Positions 10,863 to 22,335 of a stretch of DNA of 64,000 nucleotides are shown piece after piece. The position numbers and the translations under genes were made by a program. The DNA is from Pleurotus djamor (Eukaryota > Basidiomycota > Agaricomycetes > Agaricales > Pleurotaceae): the NCBI GenBank assembly GCA_029747585.1, contig JAPEVF010000165.1, positions 20,971-84,970 on the forward strand, in the 5' to 3' direction. Position 1 is the stretch's first letter, and every line of letters starts with the position of its first letter. The notes below the pieces were generated by a model. The model had not been told where the DNA came from, made no database searches, and saw only the letters and a list, made by a program, of their open reading frames with translations.

Positions 10863-13201
10863 ATGCTTAGGTTATCTGCCAACAAACTAGCCGTGTCTCG
10901 GAATACTTTTGTACGTTAAGAACAATGTTTGGAGGACGATGAGCTGACCATTCCTTAGCACCGTAAATCACCTACAATAATACCTTCGATATCAATGGCC
11001 GCCACCAAGAAACAAGCTCGGAACAATTCCTCGTCTGCGCCCTCGACGATAAAAGAGGACCCAAATGCACCTCCAATGCTCCGGTTCCAGGCATCGCTAC
11101 CCAATTTACCAGTACCGCCTCTCCAATCCACGTTTTCCAAGTATCTCGATACAGTGAAGCCCCACCTCACCCCTTCTGAGTTCCAACAAACCACCTCGCT
11201 TGTGAAGGAGTTCCTCTCATCCCCCTTCTCCGCTGAATTGCAACGCCGCCTTGAAGCTCGTGCAAACGAAGTCAAGGTCAACTCGAATGGCGTCCAGGAA
11301 AAGGCCCGAGACAACTGGTTGAGCGATTGGTGGAATGAGGCCGCCTATATGGGCTACAGAGACCCAGTCGTGGTTTTTGTTTCCTACTTCTTCGTTCATC
11401 TCGACGATAAGAAGCTAAGGGGCGTAAAAGGCGCAAACGCGAAGAGAGCCGCGAACTTGGTGAAGGCTACCATGGCGTTCAGGAAGATGGTCGAAGAGTG
11501 CGTCTGTCCATAACCTTGACTAATCGCTGGTTGTTTACCATCTCCCTCAGGCAAACCCTTGAACCAGAGAGGGCCAAACAACCTTTGTGCATGGCTTCGT
11601 ACAAATGGCTTTTCCACTCCTCGAGATATCCTGTCATTCCCTCCGATACTGCGAAGAAGTTCGACCCCGCCACTCACAATCACATCGTCGTCGTTCGAAA
11701 GAACCAATTCTTCGAGGTTCCTCTCGTCAATGGTCATGGTTCGTTCTATTCTTCTCCTTTCTTCATACTCAAACTCACCTCCACGCTATAGGCATGGACT
11801 TGAGTGCCGGTGAACTTGAAGTCCAGTTCGAGAAGGTCATCGCTATGGCGGGCGAGTCAGAGCACCCTTCTGTTGGTGTCCTGACCTCCGACAACCGTGA
11901 TAACTGGGCTCGCAACAGGGAACTCCTTATCTCTGAAAACCCGTAAGCACGCACACCCCTTTCACTCAACCGTCAATTTGACGCGTCAATAGGGAAAATG
12001 CAAAGCTTTTGGAGCGCATCGAAAGTGCTATGATCGTTGTTTGCTTGGACGACACCAAGCCGGTAACCAGGGAAGACATTTCATGGAAGACATGGGTTGG
12101 CGATGGAAAGAACAGGTTCTACGACAAGCATCAGTGTACGTTCAATCAGAGGAACCGTTTACATCACCACTGACGTTCGCATCCTTTTTAGTCATTGTCT
12201 ACGATAACGGTCGCTCTGGATTCTTGGGCGAACACTCATGTATGGACGGAACCCCTACTCTCCGACTCAACGAGTTCATCCTTGCCTCCCTTGCACTGAA
12301 CAAAATTGACCTTGGCTGGGCTCGTTCTACACAAACTGGTCTCGACGCCTCTATCCTCCCACCTCCCACTCCTCTCTCTTTCAAGATCACCCCTGCTATC
12401 ACGCAAGCCATCTCCTCTGCAACCGAGAACTTCAACAACCTCGTCGGGGAACATGAAATGGAGGTCCTCCATTACGAGGGCTACGGCAAGAGTTTGATGA
12501 AGAAATTGGGTGTCAGCCCCGACGCATGGACGCAGATGGTCAAGCAACTCGCCTTCCACAAGTTGAATGGACGACCTGGTGTCACGTACGAATCTGCCCA
12601 GACGAGAAAATACAAACTTGGACGAACGGAGGTTATTCGCAGTGCTTCCAATGAATCCAAAGCCTTCGTCGATGCGATGAACGATCATGGTGCCTCCGAT
12701 GTTACGAGGGAGGCGTTGTTCAAGGATGCCGCGAAGAGGCATAACTTGTATGGCAAGTGGGCTGCTGACGGTGAGGGCGTTGATAGGCACATGTTTGGGT
12801 TGAGGAAGTTGGTGAAAGCTGAGGATGGCGAGGAGATGCCCGCGGTTTTCAAGGATCCCGCGTTTGGAAAGACTTCGCATTGGGAATTGAGTACCAGTCA
12901 GTTGAGTAGCCCTTGGATAGATGGATGGGGTTATGGAGAAGGTAAGCTTGCGTATCGCGTGTCGTTCGTCTCTTCCGATGCTTATGTGGTTGGTGTTTGA
13001 TTAGTCGTCCCGGATGGTTTCGGCTTATCCTACGCCATTGGTGAAGACCACATCCGCTGGACGATCACCTGCATCAAGAACAACCAGAGTGCCAAGGTCC
13101 TCAAGCATTATCTGGCTGAAGCCGCCACGGAGGTTAGACAGATGATGGAACGCGCGGCGAAGGAGAAGGTTAAGGATGAAAAAGAAAAGGCTAAGCTTTG
13201 A
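10863..13201 (+). CDS. CAT2: Carnitine O-acetyltransferase, mitochondrial/peroxisomal
   Basis: Transfers acetyl groups between CoA and carnitine so they can cross organelle membranes. About 650 residues over several exons. Diagnostic features are the N-terminal LPNLPVPPLQSTFSKYL, the catalytic-histidine segment DNGRSGFLGEHSCMDGTPT at about 12205-12255, and the substrate-binding LSTSQLSSPW near 12890. Exon 1 (10863-10910) plus the start of exon 2 encode a basic, Ser/Thr-rich leader (MLRLSANKLAVSRNTF) that resembles a mitochondrial presequence. A second in-frame ATG at 10995 would drop this leader of 28 residues. The protein ends in AKL, a type 1 peroxisomal signal. Yeast Cat2 is known to be dual-targeted in this way. 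The last exon (from about 13003) reads VPDGFGLSYAIGEDHIRW and ends at the TGA at 13199-13201. Confidence 0.93.
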
Positions 13202-14344
13202 TTAGCATTTCGCATACGCCCTTCGCATCTAGAAGACTGAACATTTTGGATATGGTTTGCACCAATTGTATACCAACACAATAATGATCTTTTCTGTTTT
13301 ACTCGCGTTATTCGCGTCGCCCCTGTGGCGGGGCCAAGTCACGTGTCCGCGTCAGGTTCGGCGTTTGCCAACTTCCAAGCCTGAGTGATTCATTACAGTC
13401 GTTTTCATAAATTTTTGCAGTCGCCACTTTTTTGAAAAAATCCTAGACGCCCAGATTCGAGCTCCGCACGCCCTGCCGAGGCCGAGCCAATTGCTCTCAG
13501 CCATCGCGTCGGCATGCTGCTGAAGCTGAAGCTCGAAGCCTGAAGGACACAGATGAATGTTACAGTCACTTTGTTCTCAAGGATTAGGCAGAGACTTTAG
13601 AAGCTGTCTTTGCGCTCGCTCTATTCACGCGCAGTGAGATTTCGGGGGCTGATTTACACGGACAGTGACCATGCTACTTATTTTGCATCAAATGGGAGTG
13701 TGGCGGCTCTATCTGGGTCCCCAATGCTAAAGTGTATATAGCTCTCTCAAAAAAACCATTTTGTGGGGGCGATATTGCACGCGTTTCCCATCCATGATAG
13801 ATTTCGGAACTTCCCCTATTCCCCTGTGCTCATCCCGCTTCCTACCTCCCCAAGTACACAATGGAAACTATTTTTGTAGCGTTAGCGAAGCTATTTCCAA
13901 GTTACTTGGCTAGTATGAGGGCTGTTCACTGACCGAGAGTAGGTGCAACTGTCATCGCTCCTAGCCGCTCCTATGATTTGTCATGCGGTCAAAAGGACTC
14001 GCTGCACTTCCCAATTCCTGTCGGATGCTCTTCCTCAGTATGAGCTAACTTAGCATCTAATCTTTTTCTTGAAATATGAAGTATAAGAAGTGAAGTAGCG
14101 TTCATGCGATTCATCTTGTGATCCCCGCCCAAACGAGAACGTGTCGGAGTCCAAGCAAAAGCGCCGGTCGGAGTTTNGAATCAATTTTTTTTCGAACGAA
14201 GCGGACTGCAAAACCTATTGAAAAACACTGTAATTTTCGATCCTCGATCCACCACACCACACAGTCGGTACTTCGGCATCATTAAACTAGGCAAGACGTG
14301 ACTCTGAACTTTTCTGTAGTCTGCAGACGCCCCCAAACGACGCC
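13202..14344. other. Intergenic region, nothing recognised
   Basis: About 1.1 kb between two plus-strand genes without any long open frame or recognised RNA. It includes A/T runs and one N at 14177. The right part should hold the FunK1 gene promoter. Confidence 0.45.
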
Positions 14345-16943
14345 ATGGAACTACCCCAACTGTGAGTCATCGACGCTCCCATTTAGTGAATTTCGGACTT
14401 TCTGCTGACTACGTGGGCTGCAACAGGAAAGCTAGTCCAAGAACATACCACAGTGATGGAGCTTCCATTGGCATCACTGAGTTACGTGGAGAGATAGGCA
14501 TCCAAATGAACGCTGAATTTATCGAAACTGACTTCACAACATTCGGCTCGGCGTATCTGCCATTCGAGCCGGATGAGAGTCATGTCAATACCGTCATGGA
14601 CTCTATACACCCAATGGTCCTGGTTGGTGATGGCTCCCACTTTAGCGAATTCCTGGAACCGCCTGTTGCTGGTGTGGATACAGAAGCTTCGTATTTCAAA
14701 GGCCTGGTGGAAATTGCGAAGGCGGTTGGTGAGGCACCACCTCCTCGCGGACGTGAACGCAATGAGTTCGAGTTCTGTCATTGCCCAACGACGACCATGA
14801 CTTCCGCGATCCCGGGTTCCAACAATCTCATCGACGCATGCATTATCCGGAAGTCTTCTCAGTCCTTGCACGTTCAGGCCATATCCTGCCCTTTTGAATT
14901 CACAATACAGAGAGCACAGAAGTTTGAGATCAAGGTATGTGGAACTTTGCGCCTAACAAATCCGGCTGACCATTCGTAGAACAATCTTCAGATTACCTCC
15001 GCCAACATCCAAATAATGAATGACGATCCTCGGCGCACGTTCACGTATGGGGTGTGAGACCATGTCTAAAAGATATCCTACGTCTGCTAATGGGTTCTAT
15101 CTCCCTAGATTACTATCGTTAGCGACGCCGTAACAGTGTGGTATTTCTCCCGCTCCCACTCCGCTGTGTCTGAGAGCTTCAGCATAATCAAAGTGAGTCC
15201 TCCACCTTGACGTTGAGAATCCTGCTTGAAAGGTGAACACTAGGAACCAAGGAAGCTGGTCAAACTTCTTATCGCCTTCTTTTATTCTACAGAAGAGGAG
15301 CTTGGCTATGATCCCAATGTTGAGCGTGACTCTGAAGGTCGTTACGCCTTCACTCTCCCTCAAAGGAATGGTCCCCCTCGACGGTTTCGCACAAGTGGAT
15401 CCTCCATATCTGAATACCGTCCGAATACTATTACTGGGCGGATGACTCGCGTCTGGCTTGTAACTGAACATTGGGACGACCCCATCGGTGCGACCGACTA
15501 TGTCTTGAAAGATGTGTGGCTTGGGATATCGGATCGAACTGAAAAGCAAATCCAAACGGCCATATTCGCCGGAATCGACGATTTCCTCAAGTCCGACCCT
15601 CAAAGCCACCCGTTTTACGACGACGATAGCGTTAGACCTTCCCTCAAAGACGTCCTTCAAGGGGAGGTGAAGTACAAGGATTATTTCATGACTATCGTAA
15701 CGGACCATCGCGGGCAGACATCGAAAACACTTGCTAAGACCGCTTGGAGGAAAACTGATTTATTCTCTATGGATCTCGCCGACCATGTTCCTACCCATAA
15801 GCAGTCTCAAGCTATAGAGCGTGCGCCGACTGGTGAAACACCGCGCCCGTTGGAGGGACAGACCTCATTACCCATTGCCTATCGACGGTTTGCTCCAAGA
15901 CGGCAATATCGTGTTGTATTTGAGGAGTTCTGTATTGATGTAGGCTCGCTTTCCAAACTCGGGGAAGTCGTTGACGTCCTTGAACAGACTCTCTTTGGTA
16001 CGCTAAGCTTTGCTTTCGCTCCTTCTGCATGTTGACGCATATTCCAACAACTAGCCCTTCGCCTGTTGTTTTGCGCAGGTTGGGTGCACAGAGATATCAG
16101 CTGCGGGAACATCCTTGCCCACAAGACCAGTGGGGGCTCCTGGCAAGCCAAGTTATCCGATTTAGAATACGCCAGGAAGTATCCATCCGAAGCCGCATCT
16201 GCTTCTCATGATCCTAAAACCGTAAGAGGAATGCGCTGTGTATGCGAGATGTTTGTTTCATACCTTTCTCTTCGCAGGGAACACCACCCTTTATGCCGGT
16301 TGAGATCCTGCAGTCTGAATTCATCTATGTACCCCCTACTCACGATGATGATGGTGTAGATGATATACCAACTGTTGTGCACAACTTTCAGCACGATCTC
16401 GAGTCCATCTACTGGATTCTTCTTTGGTCCTCAACCCTACGGACGGCCGTAAGCCTGACAAGCAATGGTTTGCCTCTTCGTTCCTTCAGCGAGGTCTTCT
16501 CTCGCAACATGGACGCGTCACCAGCAAGAAAGCACCGGTTATGTCGCCATGTCATGAAACCCAAATCCGACATGGATTCATTACCTCCGCCAATGCGAGC
16601 GACCTTTTCTCTCATAAATGATATCCGTTCCCACCTTTATAAACAATACTGGCAACGAGAAGTATCCAATCGACTCCAAGACCCGATGTCGTTCACGGCG
16701 ATCCATCTTACCTTTGCGACACTCTTTGCTCGACTGAAACCAACTATTACGGACTGGGATTGCAGTGATCTGATTCGCACGTCATCGACCGTTCTCACTG
16801 CACAGACTCGTCGTGCAATGCCTTCCAACCTCAAGCGACGTTTAAGCAATGATGATGATGACTATGTCCCCGAAGACTCCATAGCAGACTCCGCCGAAGA
16901 GTCAAACCCCAAGAAATCGAAGGTGTCACCAGGGACCACATGA
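14345..16943 (+). CDS. FunK1 fungal-type protein kinase
   Basis: Member of the FunK1 kinase family that is expanded in Agaricomycetes. Exon 1 is tiny (MELPQL, from the ATG at 14345) and splices to the exon with GASIGITELRGEIGIQMNAE. The N-lobe region has TRVWLVTEHWDDPIGATDYV and VLKDVWL. The catalytic loop is WVHRDISCGNILAH (about 16079-16120), with Asp and Asn in place. The usual DFG is LSDLEYARKY, so DLE replaces DFG, as is common in FunK1 proteins. Then come GTPPFMPVEIL, the family-typical HDLESIYWIL, and an acidic C-terminal tail (NDDDDYVPEDS) with a basic stretch that may be a nuclear signal. Function in the cell is unknown. The family call is firm. Confidence 0.88.
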
Positions 16944-17994
16944 TCCGTTCACCTTCGCGGCTCTCCGAGTCTCAAGTGATGTCGGGCTCCGACATTTTTA
17001 TTTGGCTAGTCATGGTCGATATACGTCTAACGTTTACCAGTACCGTCAGGCCTCATCGACACCCCTCATCTCACACGTTTAACTGCTGGCTCAAACTTGC
17101 AGCCGTTTCTACACAAGTGGACGCCGAAACTGCTTACAGCCGATGTTCTTCATTGTTACTATTGCGGAAGACATGACAACTGGCGACATTATCGAAGCTA
17201 GAGCTATCCGTATCATAGGCCCGAGGGTTTGTAATAGCACATCGGCTAGAAGAGTACTAGGGCTAGAATACACAGATCTGAAGAATACGACAGTGACGGG
17301 TCAGCGCTTCAGCTTTCATAGTCCATGCACCTCAGATCTTCTAGCTTTGAGGGCCGGGTCAACGCCTATTCGGAGACACAGGAAGTAGCATCGACTGAGA
17401 GGCCAAAGTGTGAGCGTATAGGATGAGATCGTGTAAAGGAAACACGTTGTGGTTGTGGTGGAAAGTTGGTGGATAGTCAAAGAATCTATGAAAAAAAGAA
17501 AGCAAAAACGCGTATGTATGTAGTACAAAACTCGTACACATTGGATATAATACAGTAATTCGTTGTATGTAGTAAATTGTCCGTGAGGGAAGTTGGAGGC
17601 GGGAGACGATAACTCGACAGCACAGCAGTAAGTATTCGAAGTGACGGTAAAGCTTTGTGAGTGGATGTGGGGGGACGGATGGCGGGAAGTGGATGCAAAA
17701 GGCGAGCGAAGAGCGACGAAGAGGTGGCTATGAAAGCGGGAGGTGGGGGAGGGATAAGGAGAGGATAGAAAGGCTATGGTAGGAAGGTGGTGGAAAAGCG
17801 GCTTGGGTAGAGGAGAAAGGTGTAGACAGGGGATGGCAAGTGTTCATCGAAAAGCGAAAANGGGGGGAGGGTGAACGAAAGGATTCGAGAAACTTTGAAA
17901 ACGAAAAGTGACAGCAAAGCAAAGCAAAGCGGAAGAGAGAACGCAAACATCCTCCCCACCAATCCACTGATACCCAGCACCCACAATAGCCAAG
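16944..17994. other. Intergenic region between convergent genes
   Basis: About 1 kb between the ends of the FunK1 gene (+) and the DUF6533-like gene (-). The open frame at 17143-17388 (+) lacks any motif. The right half is purine-rich on the plus strand (for example the AGCAAAGCAAAGC run near 17915), which in the minus sense is pyrimidine-rich 3' flank. No gene supported. Confidence 0.4.
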
Positions 17995-19790
17995 CTAAGC
18001 CCACGAATCAAACAACCCCTTCTCCTTCGGGTTCTTCCACAACGACAGCGAGAACGTCTCCCTCTCCTTATCAATCCGCAGACTCTCCGCGGACTCGTCA
18101 ACAGCCAAAGCCTCTCTAACGATCCTTGACTGTTCATCGAGCAGGTCACTCTCCGTAGGTGTAACTTTTCGACGGAGGAGAAGGATTCTAAAAGCGAGAG
18201 CAAAGGTTAAATCAATGATCTCGTTGGTTAGGGCAGAGGAACCAAAAGGAACACACAATCTGCAAGCCTAGAGAACAAGAAAACGGAATGTCGTTAGTAT
18301 CACGAAGGCTTGGCTAGGATGACACTTTGCTTACCATTACGTCTGAGAGGAAGAGATAAGGTAGACCAAGACCATTATACAACCGATCACCTCTGCGAGC
18401 AGGTTTGTAAGAATGAAGAGAAAGACAGAGAGGCAGACTTTACCTGAGGTAGAGAACAGCACTCGGTAAATTAACAGCTGACATCACCAAAAACGCGACC
18501 AGGCCTGCATATCAAAATGAAACAAAGGGTGAATATGAGTAAACGGTTGGTAATCGTGAAGCGATCGAATCTGCAAACCTTGCGCGAGAAATGCTTTGCC
18601 CAAAGCGCCTTGCGTACTACGAATGCGTATGCAATGCTAAAGAAAGACGAGACGTCAGTACCCACGCAACGAAAACGACAAACGGGATGAAACGGCGGTG
18701 GGAAAGGAAAGGAGAACGGTGAAGTAGTCAGCATTACTCACGACAATAATCGTAGCTGTCATAATAACATCCAGCAGGAATATGCCCAACTGGGGAAAAG
18801 AAACGGCAGGTCAGAATCCTTTGGGAAACGCGTAACCGCCCGAAGATAGGGCAGAGCGGCGACTTACCAAGACGCACTGGAATGTGTGAACCACTGTGAG
18901 TAAGACGGGCAAGAAGGAAAAGAATGAGGACGTACGCCGGACTGAATAGCAACTCGATGCGGATCGAAGAGACTACCGCTTTGCGCTCCAGCGTCGTTCG
19001 CAAAACACCCTGACGTGCCGAACGCTACATAAAGTTCTTCAGGGACTGAAGGAACGAGATTGGCGTCAGTAGGTGTGTAATAGTAAGGATTTAGATGTTG
19101 GCGGCGAGGAACTTCGGGAAGTAGAATATTTCAAGGACATGTAAACTCACAAACAAATCGGCTTGAAAATAACCAAATCTCTGTTCCCATTACGGCAAGA
19201 TAGCATGCCAGGAGCATCAGCAGCACGCTCAATTTTCTACCGGTGAATGCATATGTTCGGATCAACATGACACCTTAAGACACAACGAACGTAAGCAAAC
19301 TCCGTCTCTACATCCTAGGAAGAAAATATGCTCACCTTGAGCGGAAAGTTGGTAACACGTCAAGAACCCATAAAGAGGATGGACGACCTTCGCACAAAGT
19401 TCTGGTGGGTGGTCGCGTAGCCATGCCCATAGATATACGGGGCAGGTCTGAACGAGAAACAGAGTCAAAGGCAAGCATAAGCTCCTGGACAATGTAACTC
19501 ACGAGGAGGGGAACATATCGACATATCATGTATGCGATTTTCATCGAAGACCAATGGGCTTGGTGGATCTATTGATCCCATTACGATGTCAGTCGTGGGT
19601 GGACGAAAAAGGTGGCATTGAGAGGGCTCACTAGCTCTACTTCTTCCGAGAGACTTGCAGTACATGTCAGAACCTCGGATCTTCGACCAAGTAGGGAACT
19701 CACTTCAGTAGCCATTCGTAGACCTGTACTGCATAAACAGCTGCATGTGTCCCAAAAACCCCGTCAGGAACCACAATTCCATCTGTAAAC
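17995..19790 (-). CDS. DUF6533-like seven-helix membrane protein
   Basis: Multi-pass membrane protein of the mushroom-expanded DUF6533 group. Splicing several short exons gives the diagnostic N-terminal block: AVYAVQVYEWLL, then NLSEEVEL, then IHQAHWSSMKIAYMICRYVPLL. The third-helix block RTYAFTGRKLSVLLMLLACYL lies near 19250, and further hydrophobic exons follow towards 18230. The last exon encodes the soluble C-tail (ALTNEIIDLTFALAFRILLL, then TPTESDLLDEQSRIV) and stops at 17995. Three early junctions were checked for GT-AG and frame. The first exon is not resolved: an ATG at 19945 gives a nice hydrophobic start but does not join in frame. Role unknown; sensory or receptor functions have been proposed for similar topologies, which is inference only. 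Confidence 0.75.
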
Positions 19791-20930
19791 CAGGGTTACA
19801 CGCACCAACGGTCGAATATTGTCCACTACGAATTGAGATGCTCAGCCCGAATCACAGCCTTGAGATCCAAGTCTACTCACATAGTAAGAGCGTACGAAGC
19901 GGTTGCAAGTATGGTATTCCATGGCAGGACGTAGCTATATGACATAGCCTCCCAGACCCTATAGTTGTTCGGTTCACATTGAGTATGGCAATGATATGAT
20001 TGACAGGCCCGACGCACACGTTTTATAGGTTCCAATGACCGCCTGAGCCCGCGATGAGTAGTTCGGGGCGTTCGCTATGGACAGTAAGGAAGCTGGTCGT
20101 CCGGTAAGAGGTAAAAGGGGAGCCGAAAGGTGAGACAGTCGAGACTCGAGGAGACGCGGATGCAGGTGCGGGATGATCGTTGATCGCTATGGCGCACGAT
20201 GAGAAGGGGCATAGAACATGGCCAACGTCTTGGCTGGCGATGAGAGAGGAAAGAAGAGAGGAAAGAGAGGGCGACAGCGTGGAGGCATGGGATGGGTAAT
20301 ATTATATTCGCTCTTTGGAAATTAGTTCGCATGTGGCGGAGTGTGGATGTCACCCAACAATCTTGTATATCCAAATCAAGAATAAATTGAACTTGTTCGA
20401 CAAAAGGCATTCCTTGATAAATTGAAGCATGCCCGGGTATCTCTCTTGTATTTGATTTTCCTGTCCGATTCATCTAGAGCAGTGAAAACGACAACGAGCA
20501 AAAACTGGACCAGCGAAGACACTAGAAAAACAATGAAAAAACATACGAGGTGCTCAAGGACAGGACCCTGAAGAATGTACCGTCGACTACCTACATGGGG
20601 TTGCATCCTCCCACACTCGCCACCATCGACATCGCTCCTCTTCGGCTCGTAATCAATTGACCACTGAAATGGGCCTGGCCCCTCAAGTTTACACGCAGAT
20701 TCCACATAAGAGCACATACTTACGGAACTTCCAGATGGATGTTCAATGTGCCCTGACCAAAAGAGCAATGTTCAAGTCGAGGACACCTGCCAGACGGATT
20801 CGGACCGACATCGATGGAGGGCGGTAGCTAATAACTACTCGTTGTAGAAGGCTGTGGCGGCGTACACACATTGTTGTATATCGTACTGTTCAATAAGAAA
20901 GACGACGATGAGCAGCGCAGCGCTCAACTA
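19791..20930. other. Upstream region of the DUF6533-like gene; possible small ORF
   Basis: The stretch should contain the missing first exon and promoter of the gene to the left. A minus-strand open frame (20376-20768) encodes one hydrophobic segment (CFFIVFLVSSLVQFLLVVV), but has no family resemblance and no clear splice partners. I do not call it a gene. Confidence 0.3.
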
Positions 20931-21747
20931 TCAAGCTGCTGGAGCAACCAACATGAATGTGCCACCGAGGGGCGCACCCAACCCCACCTGTTCCGCGAAA
21001 CTGCTGATGTTGAACAGTTGAACCGGGGTCGTCGGGGTAACAACTGTCTGTGCGTCGAAACCAGCAGGCTGTTCGAACAACAGGAAAATATACCTACCCG
21101 GGGAATCAGCACATACATCGCGTCCAAGTGTGCCGCCACAAATAACGGAACGGATAGTCGAACTCACCGATGCGCAGGTGATCCGGCAGGAGGCGTAGGC
21201 TGACGAAACTCCGAAACAGCCTTGGTCGAATTGACGAGTAGATGTAATCCTCTCGGCACGCTCCTTCTCCCTCCAGCTTCAACGACGAAATCCCCTCCTA
21301 AGAAATGTCGGATTTGGGAAACGGTGGGAGTCTGTGGTGTTGGCGCATCGGGATCGACAGCTGCTACAACGAATGGTCCGCGTGATGGTGCATTGATGAC
21401 TCGGAATGTCGGTGGACCAGCAGTCGCTATTGGACATTGGATGATGAAGTCAGCAGGCATGAGTGAAGGTGGCATACCGTTACGAGGAAGTTGTATCCCC
21501 GCATGAAGGGTGATGGGACTCCCGGTAGCTTGAGGAAGGCTAACTTCGAGTAAAACGCTCGGCTCAAAACTGATCGCTAGATCTCCAGGTATCTACAAAA
21601 GTTATCAGACAAACTTAGGCGCGGAGAAGAGTCAAGACATACATTAGCGGCGTCAAATGTTGCTTTGACCGCCCTCAAGCTGGTATCCTGAGCACAAACG
21701 ATGACGAGGAAAGGGACGAGCGGAAGTAAGCGAGAGAAAAGCTTCAT
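20931..21747 (-). CDS. Secreted PEBP-like (phosphatidylethanolamine-binding) protein
   Basis: Begins at the ATG at 21747 with a clear signal peptide (MKLFSRLLPLVPFLVIVCAQ). Four exons join cleanly. Exon 1 ends FDAAN; exon 2 runs IPGDLAISFEPSVLLEV to QLPRN; exon 3 carries the PEBP core PFVVAAVDPDAPTPQTP and RHFLGGDFVV; the last exon starts with HRYIFLLFEQP and ends APLGGTFMLVAPAA. DPDAP and the HxY...LFEQ segment are the PEBP ligand-pocket signatures. Secreted PEBP-like proteins in fungi resemble yeast Tfs1 and are possible carboxypeptidase Y inhibitors; the role here is inference. The neighbouring gene on the same strand is a secreted-type peptidase. Confidence 0.88.
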
Positions 21748-22335
21748 GTTCTGGTGTCTTTTATTAGAGAGTACCCAAATGATAGAAAGGTTCGGAAGAC
21801 TCACCTCCAAGTTCTACGACAAGTTGACTTAAATACCCTTCTCTCGAAGATAGGCATAATGAGAACGCAGCCCCCGGCGGACCGTACAAAGAATCGGCAC
21901 AACACGACGAGTCGACGATCCAATAGCAGCACCCAGCCTACCCTACCCTCTTCGCATACGAAGTCCTCCGTGTGAGATACACATCCCTTTTTTTGCACCT
22001 CCTCATGTATCTCAGGCTTGGTCAAAATACAGGCGTATGGCTGTCCAAGCGAAAATGTGGGACGTTCTCCCCGGCTCGAAGAAATTCACACATTGGTGTG
22101 AATATTCGAGAAGCGAAGTATGGTGAGGGGGGAAAGTTGCGTGATAGGCGCAGTATGGGTGCCAAGGTACAAACACCGGGTATTAGTAGACGCGGTGATG
22201 CAGGAAGCGGTGGACGTCACAATCGCAGGCAGGATACCTAACCGCTTGATCACCAAAAGCGGGGTGAATGAGATAGACTTATATATATTCAATATTTACC
22301 AGCTTTGACATTACATCACCTTAATTCTTCAAATT
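21748..22335. other. Intergenic region, nothing recognised
   Basis: Lies between the PEBP-like gene start and the peptidase 3' end. Open frames here are short and overlap on both strands without motifs. It should contain the PEBP gene promoter. Confidence 0.45.

Noticed and set aside
17900..17930. AGCAAAGC run as a telomeric or satellite repeat
   Set aside because: Too short (a few units) and embedded in ordinary 3' flank.
20376..20768. Possible single-span membrane protein on the minus strand
   Set aside because: Only one hydrophobic segment, no family resemblance and no supporting splice partners.
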